From contig CM059564.1 of the NCBI GenBank assembly GCA_030386875.1, forward strand, positions 68,715,436-68,779,435: DNA of 64,000 nt, read 5' to 3'. The stretch comes from Morinoia aosen (Eukaryota; Arthropoda; Malacostraca; Amphipoda; Talitridae). Position 1 is the stretch's first letter. Every line of letters starts with the position of its first letter. This document shows, one piece after another, positions 1 to 11,884 of the stretch. The position numbers were made by a program, and so were the translations under genes. Under the pieces are notes generated by a model. It was given only the letters and a program-made list of their open reading frames with translations, ran no database searches and was not told where the DNA came from.

Positions 1-330
1 CATGAATTTCCCATGAAGGAACTTTAATTCATAACGCTTTTAAATTTTTTCATCTTATTTTATTTAGAAATTAGGCATTTGAAAAATTTATTCAAATGAT
101 TACCTGAAGAATACTTGTACACAGGAATTGCGGAATTGTTAGGATATAAGTTTACAGTGATAAAAAATCTTTACTATGCACAGGCTGGGCTTTTGTTTTC
201 AGCTACCTTTTATAGGACCCTTACCGATGAAATGAAAAATGAAGTACAGACGATGGTTGAGTTTTTCCCACAAAAGTCTTTGTATGTTTTTCAAAAATGG
301 TACGAAAATCAGTCCACACTTCAAATTTAA

Positions 331-485
331 CGAAGGGAGACTCCGGATGTGATGCTACACACCTAGTGCTATATTAATATGCGTCCATGGGACTGCTGCA
401 AGCAATTTTAAATTGGAAGCAATGCGTTCCAATTATAATGACTTGTGAGGTGTGCGCCACACAAGGGAGTCTCCTTCCGCAATGG
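331..485. mobile_element. Possible small MITE with imperfect terminal inverted repeats
   Basis: The left end (gaagggagactcc, followed by ctacacacct about 10 bases on) is mirrored at the right end as aggtgtgcgccacac then ggagtctccttc, giving imperfect inverted arms of about 35 bases. A perfect inner hairpin (aattggaa / ttccaatt) lies between them at about 411-434. No coding capacity and no clear target-site duplication. Structure seen; mobility inferred. Confidence 0.35.
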
Positions 486-520
486 AAAAACGTGACGAAC
501 CTATCCACTCTAGAAGAGAA

Positions 521-650
521 CACTATTTTAATAAGCATCACTGTTTCAATAAGCATAGCTATTTTAATAAGCATCACTATTTTAATAAGCATCACTATTT
601 CAATAAGCATCACTATTTTAATAAGCTTCAATATTTCAATAATCATTCTA
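521..650. repeat. 18-bp minisatellite, about 7 units
   Basis: Tandem copies of aataagcatcactatttt with T/C changes at one or two positions, decaying at the right end. Because 18 is a multiple of three, the array stays open in several frames and gives false frames on both strands, for example Phe-Asn-Lys-His-His-Tyr repeats. Confidence 0.9.
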
Positions 651-1650
651 AAGCCCTGGAATAAGGTCCAAATTCTTAAAATCTCCACATTTTAGAGCCC
701 ACGCACATTTAAAAAAGCCTGTATCAAAAACGAATGCGATCGGTTTATTTAAAAATAATATTTAATCTTTAAATTTTTAAACCCAGACTTATTTTTTCAC
801 AGCACTGAAGACGAGTTTTTTATGATCCGTAACATTTATTTTCATATTAATATTTTTAGCTACGTTGATTTTCCTTTTCATCCCATAAGTAAGATTACCT
901 AGGAATTGACTTACCTCATCTTCTCTAAAATGATGAGGTTGGGCTCATTCTAGAACTTTAATACGGGGCGAGGTACTGCGGAGTTGCTTCGTACGCCGAT
1001 GAGGATAGCTACAGCTCTGTGTTTTCTGTAGTACAACCCTAGAGTTCGCTTTAATGTCTCCAAATTTCTCTGGAATACAGAAACGTTCACGAGAGAGCAT
1101 TTGTAAAGTGCTCCCTCAAAACTCTAGTCTTTGTGTTACGAATAATTACGCTGTGAGGCGCTCTCAGTTCTCCCTGGCATCTTTTCAGACCCTCATATTT
1201 TCCTTAGCAATTTGAGGATGAGTTTCCAGCAATTCTGCATCCAATGACAAGGCTTTAGAGGTGGATAACAGCTTTTATGACTCCTTCAGAGTCTTTCGTT
1301 TTGTCCAAATAGCAAAGCAGAGCTACTGGAATAGAAAGCGCCGCTTTTCTAGGATAGAGTCGCTGTCATTTTCTTCAACATCATAAGCATATTTACTTGC
1401 ATAATTTTGAGGCCAATGTTTTTTACTTGTTCTTCGCGATCTAATTTTGGATTCCAGTTCGTAATGATCAGTGATAGTCTTGGTATCTTAGTGCTAGCTA
1501 TATTGCTGATCAGAGTAGCTGAGTATTAGCTGTTGCGCTATAGACAGGGCTTAGTTGTTGATAATAATTATTTGCTTAAGGCGGAAGAAGGCCATAATTA
1601 AGTACAGGAAATTAGCAAAAACGCGAGAATAGAGACTTCTAAAAGAGTAG
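651..1650. other. AT-rich DNA, nothing recognised
   Basis: No conserved coding signal, RNA gene or repeat was recognised here on either strand. Confidence 0.4.
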
Positions 1651-1730
1651 AGAAGGTGTAGAACGGAGAAAGTGCAGGACAGAGAAGTTGCAAGACAAAG
1701 AAGGTTCGAGACAGAGAAGGTGCAGAACAG
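1651..1730. repeat. 16-bp tandem repeat, 5 units
   Basis: Five adjacent diverged copies of agaaggtgcagaacag in perfect 16-base register, purine-rich on the plus strand. Confidence 0.85.
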
Positions 1731-1977
1731 AGAGAGTTACTCGTCTAGTTTGGTTAGAAATTGCTATTACTACGAGATTTTCGAATTTTGGTCCTTGAAG
1801 AATTTTTAATAACTCACAAAGCATTGAAGTAATTATAATAAAGCAAGGCATTTATAAAATTCTGCAAATGACAACTTATACTTTGATTGTTTTTAAAGTA
1901 CAATATTGTACGTTATTAAAGAACATAAAAGAATAATATTGAACATTATGGGAACATTACAAATATTGAACATTACG

Positions 1978-2165
1978 AGACTTTGCGATTTTGAATGGCC
2001 GGCTCGGTCCTCTGACCTATCACTCAGGGATTTTTTTCCTTTGGAGGTACCTAAAAGGAAAAGTTTACCGTGAAAAGCCTAAAAATCTAAAGCAACTCAA
2101 AACATTTATTGAAGTAGAACTCCAAAGAATTGAACGAGATTTCCCCTACAATGAAAAGCTTGCGT
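1978..2165 (+). pseudogene. C-terminal fragment of a Tc1/mariner-superfamily transposase
   Basis: A first frame reads WPARSSDLS.RDFF. After a shift of frame in a T run at about 2030-2040, the next reads WRYLKGKVYREKP and runs on to a TAA at about 2165. Together these match the common arthropod transposase ending, in which a WPxRSxDLTPLDFFLWGYLK block is followed by a VY.DKP block. Everything N-terminal to this, including the first two catalytic acids, is missing, so it is a dead fragment. A possible terminal repeat, tttaggacccacgtttaaaa, lies at about 2320-2339. Confidence 0.7.
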
Positions 2166-2349
2166 AATCATGCCATTTCTTGTCTTGCGCTTAGGGGGCA
2201 GCAATGAAAGATATTACATTCAAAAAGTGACGAAAATTAAACAAGTATTTTTAGGATTGCATGCACAAATTTTTTGTTTTTAAATCCATTCGCTATCGTT
2301 TAAGTTATTGAAGGTTGTTTTAGGACCCACGTTTAAAACTCCCCCAGTA

Positions 2350-4170
2350 CAATCAGCCAATTCCAGCAGAATTGCTGCATCGTCATTCACATCAAAATAC
2401 ATTCTTTACCCCGACACTCTGCCCATCCACACTGATACGCATACATTGACCGATACACCAATCACCCAGACCAAATAACATGCAGCCCGTACATCACGCA
2501 GCTCGCACCGACCACCCCTGTCGCCACCTCCATTGGCGCCGCACACAATGCAGCAGCGGTCAACCTGAGCTCCATATCGCGGTGTGGGAGTGTGAGCAAA
2601 CGCTGAAAGCGGATCTTCATCTGTGTCATAAATGTGTTTTCTTGATTTGCGAAAACTTGGCTATGAAGTTCCGCTGACCGCAATGACGAACAATTGATTG
2701 AATGAATTTAAAGAAATCAGGCGTTAGATTTTTGAAAATGAGGCATTAAATTCCAGGACAAGAGACATGCATTGAAGTCGAGGGATGCGTGTACACATTG
2801 GGACGGAAATAGGATGCAAGGAAACATAAGTAACTCTTTAAACGTTCATATTCAAAATTTGAAGTCAAGTTATCATCAAGAGGCGAGAATTTTGTCACTT
2901 CTGCACTGATCCCCCACCGCAAGGCTGCTCATCACACCACCGTTTCGCCAGACATTCGCTAACTAAATGAGTCACAACGAAAGAGAGCTGTAGACGCCGC
3001 CACGACAAATGTGCTCTATACCCCGCCACTCGGATGATCACCATAAAATTTTCATAAATAACTTCACGGTCTCACAAATGAGAATTTATTTGGGCATAAT
3101 GTTCTTATTTGTCTCGCAGCTCTCACTTGTTATTAGGCAGTAAATGGACTCTAAACCACGGATCTCTCTTTATGAGGGTCGCAAGTGCAGAACTTGAGCT
3201 CAGTTTTCTCACCGGCTCCGGCACTTAATGGACCCTCAAATGCGGTGAGGTGATTGCTTTTATTTTTCCGCGCATCTTGAGAGTAATCTTCAAGAATGTT
3301 TTGTTTCCTTCGTCTGAGGTCATTGACAACCATCGCTTGTTTTTCTTGACATTGCCTCTAAAGCTTCCCATCACTGAATACCTAATGGCACTGAGCTTGG
3401 GAATGCTCCAATGAGCTCTCGGACAGTCGATTGAATTCACACTTTCTTTACCTCATCACATGAAGATTTTAGCCTCCGTCAACTTTAATTTAAGAGTTAA
3501 GAAGTCTTAAGTTTCGTGCGAATCAATCTCAACCATAATTTCCTAGTTTCGCTCCTCAGTGAAATTTCAATAATGAAGCTCATCATCGCGTCATCAGACC
3601 CGCTCAGGTCCGCCTAGAAGTTCGAAGATCGCATAAAACTTCAATTGATGATCAAAACATGTAAAAAGCAAGTCTTTTTCTCATGTAGGTGAGCAGCACT
3701 TGACCAGTTATCTTTGTTACAACAATTTCAACTGCAATAATGAAGTCAACATATATATTCAACATGAAATAAATAAATTCTGATGATGTTTTTGATTGAA
3801 TCATGCTATGAAAACAAACCGTCCTTATAAAGACTCAGTTTAATTATATTTGTTAGTTTAAGACTCCCTATCCCGAACAAGGGCGATCTCTGGGCAATTG
3901 AGCCTCTAGAAACTCGATCATACTCGTGAACTCTTGATTTATTGGTCTCAGCCACGAGATGAAGTAAAGTAACTCACTCTGAAAGTAGTCAACAGAATGA
4001 CGGGAGAAATAGAGATTTTGCTCCGACAATCCAGCGAGCCCTGACATATTACCAACATCCTCCTGAAATTAGAATTGAAGGTTTATTCTTTGACGAGTGT
4101 AAAGAACGCGTCATAAAACCGTCCTGATATATCGCAGTGAGCATTGCTGCTCGAAACGGAACAGCTATAG
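2350..4170. other. Non-coding DNA with one small GC-rich island
   Basis: A GC-rich patch at about 2465-2600 is open on both strands over about 65-73 codons with no recognisable protein. The remainder is AT-rich and unremarkable. Confidence 0.4.
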
Positions 4171-4871
4171 CTGTGGGTGTACTGCATGTGGTGTGTTATG
4201 GGTGTACTTCATGTGGTGTGTGATGGGTTTACTTCATGTGGTGCGTGATGGGTGTACTTCATGTGGTGTGTGATGGGTGTACTTCATGTGGCGAGTGATG
4301 GGTGTACTTCGTGGGGCGTGTGATGGGTGTACTTCATGTGGCGTGTGATGGGTGTACTGCATGTTGCGTGTCATGGGTGTACTTCATGTGGCGTGTGATG
4401 GGTGTACTTCATGTGGCGAGTGATGGGTGTACTTCATGTGGCGTGTGATGGGTGTACTTCATGTGGCGTGTGATGGGTGTACTTCATGTGGCGTGTGATG
4501 GCTGTATTTTGTGGGGCGTGTGATGGCTGTATTTTATGGGGCGTGTGATGGGTGTACTTCATGTGGCGTGTGATGGGTGTACTTCATGAGGTGTATGATG
4601 AGTGTATTTAATGTGGCGTGTGATGGTGTATTTCATGTGGTGTGTGATGGGTGTATTTCATGTGGTATGTGATGGGTGTATTTTATGCGGCGTGTGATGG
4701 TGTATTTCATGTGGTATGTGATGGTGTATTTCATGTGGTATGTGATGGTGTATTTCATGTGGTATGTGATGGTGTATTTCATGTGGTGTGTGATGGTGTA
4801 TTTCATGTGGTGTGTGATGGTGTATTTCATGTGGTGTGTGATGGTGTATTTTATGTGGTGTATGATGGAAC
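4171..4871. repeat. Minisatellite of 25-bp units passing into 24-bp units
   Basis: About 28 head-to-tail units containing gtacttcatgtgg followed by a tgtgatggg-type joint. From about 4171 to 4620 the period is 25 bases; from about 4620 to 4871 one G is lost and a T/C switch gives gtatttcatgtgg with a 24-base period. The 24-bp part stays open in several frames (8-residue repeats), so the 66-98 codon frames there are artefacts. Confidence 0.95.
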
Positions 4872-7147
4872 AATAGTTGTATGTGTGTACTTCAGTCCAT
4901 CATTGGGATGTATAAACAGTAAGCAGTTAAGGGATCATGCATTTTAACACAAATCGTGAAATTGTGTTCCAATTGTATAACATTCATGTTGAACTTTACA
5001 GCATTGTTTTACTAAACATACCTTTCATGGGTAGCATTACTAAAAATTGTATTCATTTTGTTACCTTTTATTGTTCATGCAAATGCGTCAATGAGAGCTT
5101 TGTTTTTACTTTCTCATATGAATATTTCTGTTTGCCATTGTTAACTATAGGTAGAATTTACATCAGAGTCTCCTTGGCTGAGCACAGGGGAGGAGAACCA
5201 TGAGTGGAAATCTGCAGCACTCGGTGTCGAATATTCCAATTTTGCATGGATTTCCTGAGGCGTTCTTTCATTATTGTGGGTCAATGGTACGAGTCGCTCT
5301 CAAAAACAGTCGATTTAGAAGGCACAATGAACTTCCGAGGTAATTTATCAGAAAGTATTTCCTTATGAAAACGTAAACATAAAACTTTTGAAACATAGAC
5401 AAAATTGCAAATTTTCGATTGCCAGTCGTCGTTTACTCTCATTTTTGCTGTTCCCTTTTTGATGTGATGGATATTTTAAAAAAAATAAATTTCGAGATAT
5501 TTTTTCAAAAGAAAAACATAAGATACGGAGGGCAGCAATTGAAAATTTAGCCACAGTTGGGAAGCTATTGAAGACTATTTGTCACAAGCTGCACCAGTAC
5601 CCCGAGAAGGAGGCTGGAAAGGCATTATATTTACACCCACCTAAAGGCAGGCGGGCAGCGCGTGCAGCTGATGACATGGGGCTGCACAAGAACAATGATG
5701 AGACCACAAAAAGTAAGCTTGATTGGCTATTTAAGAGACAGCGTCAATAATTGGCTTATGATTGTGCTCGTACACTCGCATTGCTGTTTTATGGCTCTAG
5801 GCGGAAGCGTCCTCTTTAAGATGCTGGGCAAGGCGAGAATCGATTATGCTATGGCTTCTGCGTACGTAGATAAAGATGAGATGAATTGTCTCCACATTTC
5901 CTCTCGCGAAACGTCCATTTGGGGCTTTAAAACCATTCTAAGATTTATCTTGTGCTCGCTTCCGGTTGTAAAAATAATCTGGCTATAACGTTGAGACTTT
6001 CTCTTTTAATTTCATGCTTTAATCAGAATCCGAAAAGTATAGCTCTTTTAGGAAAATTTTCTGATCATATAATCCAGGAAATTTATCCCGGAAACTTCTA
6101 ATATCAAGGACAAAATTACAGTACAACATAAAATGTTTAATATCTATAAAATTTATAATATAAAATGTATGATATAAAATATGAATCTAATATAAAATTG
6201 TATAATTGAAAATGTATAATATAAAATCCCACTCAAAATCCTACACCGCAACAGCGTCTCGAGCGCTACTGAGGCTGAGATACAGAGTTGTATCTTTGTC
6301 TAGCTATTGTTATTCGAAGATCTGCTCGTTAACTGGGACAAATTTTTAACGAACTTTTTGATTATTAACTGATTTTTTCGTTAACATAGGCATTCGTTAA
6401 CCGAGGTTCTACTGTGTTTGAAACAAAGCAGCTGTATAACATTTCATTGAAGTAATTTTTTCAACAAAATTACTGCCCTGGACGTACAGTGAAAACTTTA
6501 TCCCGGATAGACCTACACCCCCTGGACGTCTCATGTAGAAATCATTCGATGCGAGCAAAAGTCCGTAAAATTCAACTTGAATTCGTTGAAGCAGGATCGC
6601 TGTCATTTACGTGGCTCTACGTCCCCATTCTTGAGCTGAGTGACGCTTTGGATTGTTGCACATAAAAGCCATCCCTTGAGCCTACATGTCGCCGGTACGC
6701 ATGCAGCTCGACGGGCGGTGGGAAGGCTCCCAGCTGGCGCCTCTCAGACACTACGGACACAGTTTGTACATCTCCAGCGCGCCACTAAAGATGAGAGACA
6801 AGGCATCCCAGCTCTCCTAAATCCCGGCAAAATCTTTGTGCTGTATGGAACAACGCCTCACTCTGTACTTCAAACAGCGCTTCAGGACTGCCAGACTGTG
6901 TGCTTTAAAGTTTAGGCATCGTACTTTTGATATTGTGTTATGGACAATCCGCATCATCTGCATAGTGTTTCAGCGTACTTTTGCAAGCGTGTTTTTGTAC
7001 TTTTTTCTGAGATCATAAACCATAGGAAGAATATTAGCTTGGCTCTCCTGGCTCTTTTGCTTGTGCTCTTTTCCCTGTATTGCACTGGAACACTGCCCTG
7101 TTCCTATTATCTTCTTCTTTCTAACCCTAATTTAATGTCTAGTTTAC
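4872..7147. other. Non-coding DNA, no gene recognised
   Basis: Contains an AT-rich patch with repeated taatataaaat words at 6120-6225. Frames at 4937-5203, 5568-5750, 5662-5988 and 6640-6915 have no family signature I recognise. The 5568-5750 frame is Lys/Arg-rich with a short helical look but lacks a diagnostic motif. Confidence 0.4.
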
Positions 7148-7345
7148 TATACTGTATTTACACTGTTTTATTACCATGTGTGCTACCTTGTTTTAATACC
7201 CCGTATACTACATTATTTTACCCCTCCGTGTATTACCTTGTTTTATTACCGCGTATACAACTTTGTTTTACTACTCTGTGTAGTACCTTTTTTTAATACC
7301 CTGTGTATTACATTGTTTTGCTACCCAGTGTATTTCCTTGCTACC
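7148..7345. repeat. Decayed tandem repeat, about 28-bp period
   Basis: About seven diverged units alternate a tgtgtattaccttgtttta-like core with a tacc/ccc joint. Copies differ from each other at many positions, so this is an old array. Confidence 0.75.
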
Positions 7346-9916
7346 ATATTTTAAGTACAAGCTTGTGTACCAACCTATCTCGTAGGCCAAATCTTTGAGA
7401 TCAATCTAAAAATTTGGATTTGGTTCCAGCAGCTCAAAACTTCTTCATTTTGCATAAAAGTGATGTAACATGTACTATCTACAGAATACATATATGTACA
7501 CATAAACATGTACGTGCAGTATTTATATATATGTGTTCAGATTTTTAAACAGTAAAAGAGCTGGCTATATATATTGGTAAGAATAGTGAGCAGTCAAGCT
7601 ATTTCTTCCTAGACTGTTGATAAAATTTCATATTAAGCTAATGCTAAAAAATGATGAGTAAACATTTGTTTGATCATAGCTCCTCGTTATCATTACATTC
7701 GCTGCTGCTAATTTCTTACACTTTTTTCACCTCATCCGAAAAAGGAATTTATTTTGTTTTCTATCTCTCCTCATATATATAATGGATGTGAACGCGAGAA
7801 AATATGGATATGCTTCGGCAGTCATTTAACAAATACTCATCAGAAGGGTAAATGCTAAAGTTGATGCTACAAATAGAAGAATGATCATAAAATACAAATC
7901 AAGATAAATATTTTTAAATGAACTTGTAACAAATTTTTAAGTCACCCTACTAAGCCTGAAATTTTTTACATTCTTTGTGCATTGTAAATCGAACCCATAC
8001 TAAAATTTGTAAAAACTCGGCATTGGGACGTCTTATACTTAGAAATTAGAGTAGTTTTGAGCTGCAAAGCTGTTAAGCCCACACGCAATGGTATGCGTTC
8101 TCATATATACAAACAAATTACTTCATGCTCTTTAGGGTGATAAATGGGGCTTAGGTACAGCAAATATGCATATGAGTGTGAGATAAAAACAGATATTTTT
8201 GAATGTCTTCTGCTCGAGAAGTTTCTATATCGACGAGCGGACGTATCGTCAGTTTTGTGTTTTACATTGTGCCTGATTACGTCATAACTAGCGCTACTCG
8301 ATCACAAATATCACTCGACCTCACATGGCCACTTCACAGAGAAGTACTTAATTTCAGGATCAAACGTATTGAAATTAAAACACTTTTACATGCTCAAGCT
8401 ACCAATTTTTACATTTTTTTACATGTCCAAACTTCAGTTTGTTGTAACATTTTTCATTATCATAATATTGCTTCACTGCATGGATCGACCTAGCTCAGCT
8501 CTGCTTTTATTCTATAATATTGTTCAGCTATGTTGAGCTCGATCGTGATTATAATGTTTGCATGAGTGTAAATTAAGACTATATGGCATGTTATGTTGAA
8601 CCTTTGGCTGTTGCGAAAGGTGTTCAATAAAATATAAAACAAATGCGCGAGAAAATGAGGCTATTTTAGATTGGTTTTTTAAATTCTCCAAAGACCCTGA
8701 GAGAATTACAATTTTCATCATCAACAGAAATTGTAAAAGGAAGATCTTTCATTGTACGTTGAATGGAAAAGTATAACCTCAAAGAGCAATTTGACCAGAT
8801 TCCTGCAGCGACAACGGGTGAAGTGAAGGTATAGAGTTATATTAAATTAAACTTGACTAAAATCTCTGTGGTACAGACTACGGAGAGGGCAAATGAATCC
8901 AATGACCATGCAGCAAGTATTTACAAATTCTGACTAGAATGAGCAGGTTCTACCGGAGAACTGATAACTTAATATGAAAAATTAAAGCGATCATAAATAT
9001 CACGACTCTTGAGAGTTTACTTTTTGAGATGGTTCAACATGCTTCTGACACTTCGAACTCGGTGGGGCTGCATCGAGATCAAATTTTAAGATTAGTTTGG
9101 AGCACATAGAGATCACAGACGTTGGCGTGACATGATGATATAAGGTGTGGGCTTGCGATGAAGGAGCCTGTTACTATATATATACTTGCATCATCGAGGA
9201 GACATCGTATATAGTCAGTGACGCCTGTGTGTATATAGATGAGCCGTCGCTCGATCCATGGATGACGGGTAGCCTCACACTGACTGGACTATAACACCAG
9301 TAAAATACATTCCTATATAGGCACCATAAATGCGGTCTGGTCCTTCATCTAAAACAGGTTTCTTATTCTGAATTTTTTACTAGAAACATGTAATTATAAA
9401 AGGAGTGATTAATTGATAATGATTTGAAATAGTCGTTCATAATCTTTTCATTACGTTGGAAACCAGTGTATAATGGATAAAAATAAATTACATTTTTAGG
9501 ATCAGGAAACATAACATCACGGTTTTAACGGGCGCTTAACGCTTCTTCTCTGAACAATACACGTACGAGGTTGTGTTATTCATTGCGGTAGAACATTTCA
9601 TCTAACTTTTTAAAAAAAATATCTCGGATAAATTTGTACACTCTGCCAAATAAACAGTTCACCGAGCTATATTTCATATCTTACGCTAATGAATTTTCTC
9701 TGTGAAATTTGAACCCGAGACCGTAAAAAAGTGTAGGCTTCCTGTAGATTTTGAGCGAAAGAATATCCCTTCTTCGGGACGCTTATATTTGGAACTGATA
9801 AGCCACTTTCTCGGCTGCGTGTGTACAGAATGGGCTGGTTTTGTTCATTGAGGTGCAGTTGAGACGCAAAGCTACGTAGGGTTTTTATATGGTCAATGAA
9901 AATGTATAGTGAGCAC
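7346..9916. other. AT-rich DNA, nothing recognised
   Basis: No conserved coding region, RNA gene or repeat was recognised. Several tatata runs occur (7500-7580, 9170-9240). Confidence 0.4.
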
Positions 9917-10110
9917 TTTAATTTTTGTGTGTATGCAGTTGTCCATGTAGTCAATGACATTTTGTGGCGTCAAAATAAACTCATTTCTGCATGTACGTGT
10001 GTGCGTCAGAAATCGTCAGAAATTTAATTTTTGTGTGTATGCAGTTGCCCAGTCATTTACATTGTGCGACGTTAAAATGAACTCAATTCTGCGAGTGTGT
10101 GCGAGACTCG
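9917..10110. repeat. Tandem duplication, 106-bp offset
   Basis: The block starting at 9917 (tttaatttttgtgtgtatgc) recurs from 10023, continuing through a gtcaaaataaactca / gttaaaatgaactca segment to a gtgtgtgcg end. The copies have diverged and are separated by about 15 bases of unmatched sequence. Confidence 0.75.
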
Positions 10111-11149
10111 ATATGTCACTTTTAATTGCGCCATTTATTTTCTATATATATCTATAGTAAAATTTTATCATATGCTTAATTTAATAATAATTCAAGAAAA
10201 TAAATATTCTTTCTTCTCCAGTTCCTGCAATTGCGATGGGCAATGTTCTAAATCTATGTGTATATTTTTCGTCTTTATTTATGCGAGAAAAAATTCAGAA
10301 CACTCGCTGTTCTGAAATACAGGGCATGTTTTTGAATAAGGCTCAACATTATCACAGTTCTTAAATAAATAATTATAATCGCTCTTCATCTTTTTTTTTT
10401 GGCTTTCCCTATACTCTAAACAGCTCCGCCCATCTCACATGAAAGCACGTTAATATCCAGATCTGCAAATGCTCTTATAACTCTACCTGATTAACTCTGC
10501 TCATGCATTATAGTTCTGCATGGTCTTAGCTCTACATGTACAGGCTGTTTGTTCACTCGTATGTGGTGGCGCTGATGCAGAGCGTTCATTTCGTGAACAA
10601 AACACAAGCCAGTAAACTGAAAATAATTTAGTTCTGAGTGAATTGTGCCCACATTTCTGCTCCTTTGCTAATTACAATTACTGATAGATAAACTGAAATG
10701 TACCTCCTCGTGCTATCTCGATTGCTGTAGTGTATGTTTTTACACATTTATGATATGGTCCTCCTGATATGGTCTAACTACAATGTATACAACTTTAGTT
10801 TAAAAAGGCGAAAAATGGTAGAATATTTTTTATCAATTTATGGTTACATTTTAGAACTTTCAAGTTGAATGCATGTGACAGAATTTCATTGTTTACTTAA
10901 ACTATTGCGTCGCACGGATCAATTACTCCGTTCATATAAACAAGCACGCAACAGAATTAAGTGTTTTGACAATAAACACCGACAAGGCACTGAACGTTCA
11001 AGCTTTTCCACAGAGGAAAAACAGTTTGCAGCAGGCACTTCGTTCTTCTTCGATATGTAAGTGGAAATTTATTATTGTTTTAAATTAAGTAAGGAACAAT
11101 TTCAATCAGGATCAGTTCTGTTCTCTATCCAGGTGTGTACATTAATGAT

Positions 11150-11884
11150 GATGCTTGGCAGACATGGCCTGGCAGAGCGGGTGCTACGCAGCGCGTATTG
11201 ACGTGCGCTGGAGCAGTTTGTGCAAGCTCTTTCCTTGCTCACAGAACGCGGACCGCGCAAGATATTCCTTGATAAAAAGACTTCAATCGAGGCAATCCTT
11301 GTTGAGAGAGTCAATCGCTTTGTTGGACGAGTTTCTGTCCTTTGTGGTGAGCAGGGCGCCGTCAGCGGCACTTCACGCCTCCCGATAATGGTTTTATCCT
11401 CCGCCAACCAGAAGTGATTTGCTCCATTTCGCCACCAAATATTTCATGGCTAAATGGAACCAGGGTGTCGCTACGATCACATTTGAGCCTTTGCCTAATA
11501 TTGGTTTCAGGAGGCGGGGCTTCCAACATCCTGAGGCTTATTTTGTTTTCAGGCCGAGCCGAGACTTGGAGGCCATTGGCCTCTCGTGCTGGCGAGGCAG
11601 TCCCAGGGCCGAACATTGGCCGACAGCGGCGCAGAGGAGGCGCGAGAGGGCAGTCGAGCCGGAGGTCCGCCCTGCGGCCTACGAGACGAGCATATCTAGA
11701 AGGCGGCCGCTGGTGCGCCATTCGCAACTCAGCAGTGAATCGACAAGCAGGCGCAGTGTTCTCTCAATCCCTCTCTCGCTTGCTCTCTCCAAGTGCGCTG
11801 TTTTTAGCCAAATAAACCTGCGTTGAGTGACTCGCTCTTAAAAGCAAATAGCCCCTGCACATTTATTTGAACTGTGACTTAGTG
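11150..11884 (+). promoter_or_regulatory. Candidate promoter and 5' UTR of the forkhead gene
   Basis: This stretch directly upstream of the forkhead start is clearly GC- and CpG-richer than its surroundings, most strongly at about 11570-11720, where a GCGGCCGC octamer occurs. CT/GA-rich tracts resembling GAGA-factor sites occur around 11760-11790 (ctctctcgcttgctctctcc). No convincing TATA box was found. Three overlapping open frames of 120-135 codons on both strands are explained by GC richness and match no family I recognise. Promoter status is inferred from position and composition. Confidence 0.45.

Noticed and set aside
5568-5750. Lys/Arg-rich 60-codon frame with a helical look, possibly a transposase DNA-binding part
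   Set aside because: No diagnostic motif and no continuing homology on either side.
10869-11060. 63-codon frame ending at a consensus GTAAGT, possible 5' exon of the forkhead gene
   Set aside because: A donor-like word alone is weak and the encoded peptide resembles nothing known; kept only as a note under the start-codon finding.
11362-11826. Overlapping 121-135 codon frames upstream of the forkhead gene
   Set aside because: Open in three frames on both strands in GC-rich DNA with no recognised domain; more likely promoter/5' UTR.
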